Origin: Ga0074139 sp046336825
GTDB lineage: Bacteria > Bdellovibrionota > Bdellovibrionia > Bdellovibrionales > Bdellovibrionaceae
Direction of reading: 5' to 3'
Length of the DNA: 9,241 bases
Assembly (NCBI GenBank): GCA_046336825.1
Contig: JBKDFX010000092.1
Span: forward strand, 1-9,241
The position numbers and the translations under genes are program-made. How positions within the stretch are numbered: position 1 is the first letter of the stretch; each line of letters opens with the position of its first letter. Below, in pieces: positions 6,614-9,241 of the stretch. A model generated the notes under the pieces. The model did not search any database, was not told the origin of the DNA, and saw nothing but the letters and a program-made list of their open reading frames with translations.

Positions 6614-7624
6614 ATTAAAAAATATATACCTATCTTATTTTTAACTTTTTTTACTTCTGCAGTTAAAGCTTCTGATAAAAATGATGATAAACTTAATTTG
6701 ATAAAATCTGCTATCAAATCAGATATCAAAAACTACAATCTTGAAAGAAAAATATGGAAACACCAAGCAGGGACTGAGATTTTTTTACTTTATAAAAAAA
6801 TAAATGAACCCCAAAAAGGTGAAGACTTTGATGTGAGAGTGTTTCTTGTCTCTGAAACTCCTGAAGGGGCTGCAAAAATTCTTGCTTCAGGGAAGTTGAC
6901 TCCTGAGCTAGAAACAGAAGAATCCTGGAGCTATCCTGAAGCAAAATTTTGTTTGGATTTGGCTAAATATCAACTAACAGATACACAAACAGCTATCGGA
7001 GTTAGATTTAATTATATTTTAGAATTTCCAGCAGGCCAAAACCAATCCGAAATTCTTTATCTATTAAGAGTCAATAGCTCTACTTTTGAACAGGTATTTC
7101 ATGCACCTGTAGCTGAGGGTGATGTTCAGCGGGGCCCTGATGATGCTTCCAGTATGAAAGCGACAGTTTCAATTTCGAGCCAAAAGACAAATTCTATGCA
7201 TGATATCGTGTTAAAAGAAAAGTGGGAATTGAAGTCCCTTTTACAAAATGAAGATGGCGAACCTGACCTAAAATCAAAAAAGTGCAAAGGCACAAAAACT
7301 TACAAATGGATTAATAATCAGTACTCCACTCAAGATCTAAGTTGTACAAAAAAATTATCTGATTCGTATTCAGAAAAAATGAAAGATCTCAATCAAATTT
7401 TAGATCAAGAAAATTCAAATGAATGGCAAAATTGCATTTCAGACTCAGATTGTGTGGTTGTTGGACATATCTGTGGAGAAGCTCATTCTGTTAATATTAA
7501 ATACAAATCAAAATTTATGGAATCTCTTGGCCCCAGCCCACACAGTTGTGCAGGCTCATCACCAGACAAGATGTACAAGGGCCTTTGTTCTAATTCAAAA
7601 TGTGTAATTTCAAAAATTAAATAA
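6614..7624 (+). CDS. Secreted hypothetical protein with Cys-rich C-terminus, apparent ATT start
   Basis: The first conventional start in this frame is TTG 6698, but the frame is open back to a stop at 6605-6607. From ATT 6614 it encodes a textbook signal peptide: KKYIPILFLTFFTSAVKA, with likely cleavage after residue 19 (V-K-A before SDKNDD). GAAAGGG at 6598-6604 lies 9 nt before the ATT. Starting at 6698 would remove the whole signal peptide. I therefore annotate 336 residues from an ATT start. The middle is beta-rich and unrecognised. The C-terminal approximately 70 residues hold eight cysteines: NEWQNCISDSDCVVVGHICG, a conserved-looking SVN motif, then PHSCAG and GLCSNSKC. This is a 'C..DSDC' pattern seen in secreted Cys-rich domains, suggesting disulfides and a periplasmic or extracellular location. 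Two further cysteines lie upstream (KKC.G, LSC). Function is unknown. It is 40 nt after the DKNY gene and may share its transcript. Confidence 0.7.
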   Translation: MKKYIPILFLTFFTSAVKASDKNDDKLNLIKSAIKSDIKNYNLERKIWKHQAGTEIFLLYKKINEPQKGEDFDVRVFLVSETPEGAAKILASGKLTPELETEESWSYPEAKFCLDLAKYQLTDTQTAIGVRFNYILEFPAGQNQSEILYLLRVNSSTFEQVFHAPVAEGDVQRGPDDASSMKATVSISSQKTNSMHDIVLKEKWELKSLLQNEDGEPDLKSKKCKGTKTYKWINNQYSTQDLSCTKKLSDSYSEKMKDLNQILDQENSNEWQNCISDSDCVVVGHICGEAHSVNIKYKSKFMESLGPSPHSCAGSSPDKMYKGLCSNSKCVISKIK

Positions 7625-7629
7625 CTGGT

Positions 7630-7776
7630 CTATACTAGGCTTCGGCGTAAACGATAACTCAATTCAATTGCTGCAAATCCGCCGGCGACTGCTCCAATAA
7701 ACCATAATAGCATCAAACTCCCAACTAAATGAGCACCAAAGAAATTAAATGCAGCCAATGAAAAAAGCCCGAGCAC
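7630..7776 (-). pseudogene. Possible membrane-protein fragment on minus strand
   Basis: Read on the minus strand from GTG 7776 to TAG 7630, this 48-codon stretch gives a hydrophobic glycine-rich sequence. It includes FNFFGAHLVGSLMLLWFIGA and then VAGGFAAIELSYRLRRSL, which looks like one or two membrane helices with a basic cytoplasmic tail. The plus strand here has no plausible protein, so it is not an obvious shadow. The same frame continues upstream to 8016, but that part is antisense to the MerT-like gene. It may be the 3' end of a gene broken at about 7770, a tiny membrane protein, or chance. No family is recognised. Its stop lies 5 nt from the convergent Cys-rich protein gene. Confidence 0.3.
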
Positions 7777-7780
7777 TCTT

Positions 7781-8089
7781 TTGTGTTGCGCCCTACCTGC
7801 ACTTCTTGTGAGTTTAGGATTAGGTGCAATTATGGCGGGGCTCGCGACAAATATCCCAGGACTTATTTGGGCCTCAGAGAACAAAATCCTGATTTTTAGC
7901 ACGGCTGGTATTTTATTAACAGGAAATGGTTTTTTGCTTTGGCGTAATCGCCTGGCGGCATGTCCCTTGGATGAGAGACTACGTAACGCTTGCCTCAAAG
8001 GTAGACGATCCAGCAAAACAATTTATTTTTTAAGTTTAGGGCTATTTTCAATCGCAATGACAGTTACTTTTATTTTACCCTCACTTTAA
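7781..8089 (+). CDS. MerT-like small membrane protein with CC motif (putative heavy-metal transport)
   Basis: This 102-residue protein begins at TTG 7781 with a double cysteine in the first membrane segment (LCCALPALLVSLGLGA). A second membrane segment follows (about 36-55), then a cytoplasmic-type loop with CPLDERLRNAC (C61, C71) and a third membrane segment (80-100). Paired Cys in helix 1 and a Cys pair in the following loop are the layout of MerT-type mercuric ion transporters, and 'CCALPALL..LG.GA' small membrane proteins form a related group. Metal specificity is not provable by sight. The start is doubtful: no ribosome site precedes TTG 7781, and no other usual start lies between the in-frame TGA at 7730-7732 and 7781. 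One extra T in the T run at 7779-7782 would join it to ATG 7758 (MKKARALF), restoring a better N-terminus. The CDF efflux gene follows 67 nt downstream, supporting a metal-handling role. Confidence 0.65.
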   Translation: MCCALPALLVSLGLGAIMAGLATNIPGLIWASENKILIFSTAGILLTGNGFLLWRNRLAACPLDERLRNACLKGRRSSKTIYFLSLGLFSIAMTVTFILPSL

Positions 8090-8155
8090 GTTCATCAAGT
8101 AGACCTTTATCAATCTCTCACTTGACCAGAGCCCCCCTTAGGTTATTTGATGAAC
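8090..8155 (+). promoter_or_regulatory. Long leader stem-loop in front of the CDF transporter start
   Basis: GTTCATCAA (8090-8098) and TTGATGAAC (8147-8155) are perfectly complementary. With G-T pairs and one bulge the stem extends inwards to 8105/8141, enclosing a loop of about 35 nt. The right arm ends 1 nt before the ATG at 8157 and contains the only candidate ribosome site (TTAGG, 8138-8142). Folding would therefore mask initiation. It also sits right after the MerT-like stop, so it could act on translation, termination or both. No known riboswitch consensus is recognised. Confidence 0.4.
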
Positions 8156-8156
8156 C

Positions 8157-9089
8157 ATGTCCAGCAGCCACCATCATCATACACATCATCACACTCACTC
8201 ACACCACCACCCTCATGAACCGAATGACCTTAACAAAGCCTTTGGTATGGGGATTATTCTAAATCTTCTTTTTGTTATCATCGAATTTTATTACGGATTC
8301 AAAATTGACTCTCTTGCCCTTATGGCAGATGCCAGTCATAACTTGAGCGACGTGGCAGGACTTCTCTTGGGATGGATAGGTTTAACCCTCTCTCGTAAAA
8401 AAGGAAATTTTAAATTCAGTTACGGTTGGAAAAAAGCATCTCTCTTTGCAGCCTTTATTAACTCAACGCTCATTCTTGTCGGCATGGGATCTTTAAGCTG
8501 GGAAGCCCTGGGGCGATTTCAATCACAAGATCAAAACCCTGAACCCATAACAATAATGATTGTGGCTGGGGTCGGCCTATTAATCAATTCATTCACCGCC
8601 TATCTTTTTTTTAAAGGTAGTAAAGCAGACCTCAACATTCGAGGGGCATTTCTGCACATGACGGCTGACGCTGTGGTTTCTTTAGGTGTGTTGGTAGCAG
8701 GATTTTTAACTCTCAAGTTTGGGTTCAGCTGGATCGATCCAGTAACAAGTCTTATCATTGCATTTGTTATTACAATTGGGTCTTTTCGTCTTTTTAAACA
8801 AAGTCTGCATTTGCTCATGGATGGAGTTCCTGACTCAATTGATTATGAATCAGTTAAAAAATACTTAATGGCAAAACCGGGAGTGACCGACGTATTTGAT
8901 TTGCACATTTGGTCTTTAAGCAGCACCGACATTGCTTTAACTGCTCATTTACAAATGCCAGGTGGCTGTCCTGGCGATTTTTTCTTGTTAGAAATTAAAA
9001 AAGAACTGACTGATAATTTTCATATTCACCACACTACGATTCAGATCACTCGGTCCTTTTCATTAGCCAACAGCTGTATTCAGACGTAA
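8157..9089 (+). CDS. Cation diffusion facilitator (CDF) metal efflux transporter, Zn-type
   Basis: This 310-residue CDF-family protein exchanges protons for divalent metals across the inner membrane, usually Zn2+ (also Co2+ or Cd2+) outwards to the periplasm. It starts with a His-rich cytoplasmic tail, 12 His in residues 5-20, typical of ZitB/CzcD/DmeF-like members. Six membrane segments follow between about 28 and 210. The transport-site motifs are intact: TM2 ADASHNLSD and TM5 HMTAD, giving the His/Asp-His/Asp set associated with zinc selectivity. The C-terminal cytoplasmic domain (about 212-305) shows the family's LLMDGVP, VTDVFDLHIWSL, and HIHHTTIQI segments. Length is normal and the gene appears complete. 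The ribosome site is weak (TTAGG, 15 nt away) and lies in a stem-loop. Downstream of the MerT-like gene on the same strand, it probably forms a heavy-metal homeostasis or resistance module. Confidence 0.93.
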   Translation: MSSSHHHHTHHHTHSHHHPHEPNDLNKAFGMGIILNLLFVIIEFYYGFKIDSLALMADASHNLSDVAGLLLGWIGLTLSRKKGNFKFSYGWKKASLFAAFINSTLILVGMGSLSWEALGRFQSQDQNPEPITIMIVAGVGLLINSFTAYLFFKGSKADLNIRGAFLHMTADAVVSLGVLVAGFLTLKFGFSWIDPVTSLIIAFVITIGSFRLFKQSLHLLMDGVPDSIDYESVKKYLMAKPGVTDVFDLHIWSLSSTDIALTAHLQMPGGCPGDFFLLEIKKELTDNFHIHHTTIQITRSFSLANSCIQT

Positions 9090-9145
9090 TTATTAAAACC
9101 AACGTATTGAACCATGGATAAATGATACTCAGGAGCTGTGGGTCA

Positions 9146-9241
9146 TTAACCTGCAGCCAGAGATTGTTTTTTACGTATATCGACGATTCTGAAGAACCAC
9201 TTTAATTTTTTATCTAACTCTGTTTTAAGCACGAATGGATT
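9146..9241 (-). CDS. Probable 3' end of a convergent unrecognised gene, cut by window edge
   Basis: On the minus strand a frame is open from the right edge for 31 codons to TAA (complement of 9146-9148). It reads NPFVLKTELDKKLKWFFRIV then DIRKKQSLAAG. The other two minus frames are closed within about 30 bases of the edge. The basic, mixed composition is protein-like but no family is recognised. The CDF gene ends 56 nt away in convergent orientation. The gap holds an imperfect AATGA/TCATT inverted repeat (about 9121-9147), too weak to call a terminator. Confidence 0.4.
   Translation of the reverse strand, partial: NPFVLKTELDKKLKWFFRIVDIRKKQSLAAG

Noticed and set aside
7419..7607. 62-codon plus-strand frame overlapping the Cys-rich domain
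   Set aside because: It is an out-of-frame overlap of a gene with a clear conserved-looking Cys pattern.
7777..8016. Upstream half of the minus-strand frame 7630-8016
   Set aside because: It is antisense to the CC-motif membrane protein and reads as a basic, Pro-rich shadow; only the 7630-7776 part is kept as a possible fragment.
8122..8150. TTGACC with TATTTG as a promoter for the CDF gene
   Set aside because: The -10 match is poor, and transcription would start at or inside the coding region.

Overview
This window looks like the chromosome of a Gram-negative bacterium. The evidence is a lipoprotein-type secretion signal, a Sec signal peptide, inner-membrane metal transporters, and a moderately AT-rich background (about 40% GC by eye). 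Secreted RCC1-repeat lipoproteins with a Gly/Ser-rich tether, and a permissive lipobox, would fit Bdellovibrionota-like or Leptospira-like bacteria. No rRNA or universal marker is present, so the taxonomy is only a guess.

Region 1 (about 1-2540) is the right end of an integrative element. It holds the tail of a likely AbiEi-type antitoxin, its AbiEii-type nucleotidyltransferase toxin (ATGA overlap), a perfect 18-bp hairpin, a small excisionase-like helix-turn-helix protein behind a near-perfect palindrome, and an intact tyrosine recombinase. Directly after the integrase stop lie three GGTGNY repeats spaced exactly 10 bp apart, plus an inverted TGTGGTGA copy. Base composition then drops sharply, which suggests an integrase arm or attachment region at the element-chromosome junction.

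Region 2 (about 2540-7625) is AT-richer and carries envelope or secreted proteins of unknown role. The first is a lipoprotein of 14 RCC1 blades, best read as two seven-bladed propellers, with an invariant C-X9-C in every blade. A 410-bp gap follows, containing a possible decayed small gene. Then come a membrane-anchored DKNY-repeat protein behind a five-codon mini-ORF, and a secreted protein with a Cys-rich C-terminus whose natural start appears to be ATT. The last two may form an operon.

Region 3 (about 7630-9090) is a probable heavy-metal module: a small MerT-like CC-motif membrane protein, then a CDF efflux transporter with a His-rich N-terminus. The MerT-like gene has no convincing start and abuts what looks like a minus-strand membrane-protein fragment, so this junction may be a frameshift or a rearrangement point. 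At the right edge an open minus-strand frame is probably the 3' end of a convergent gene.
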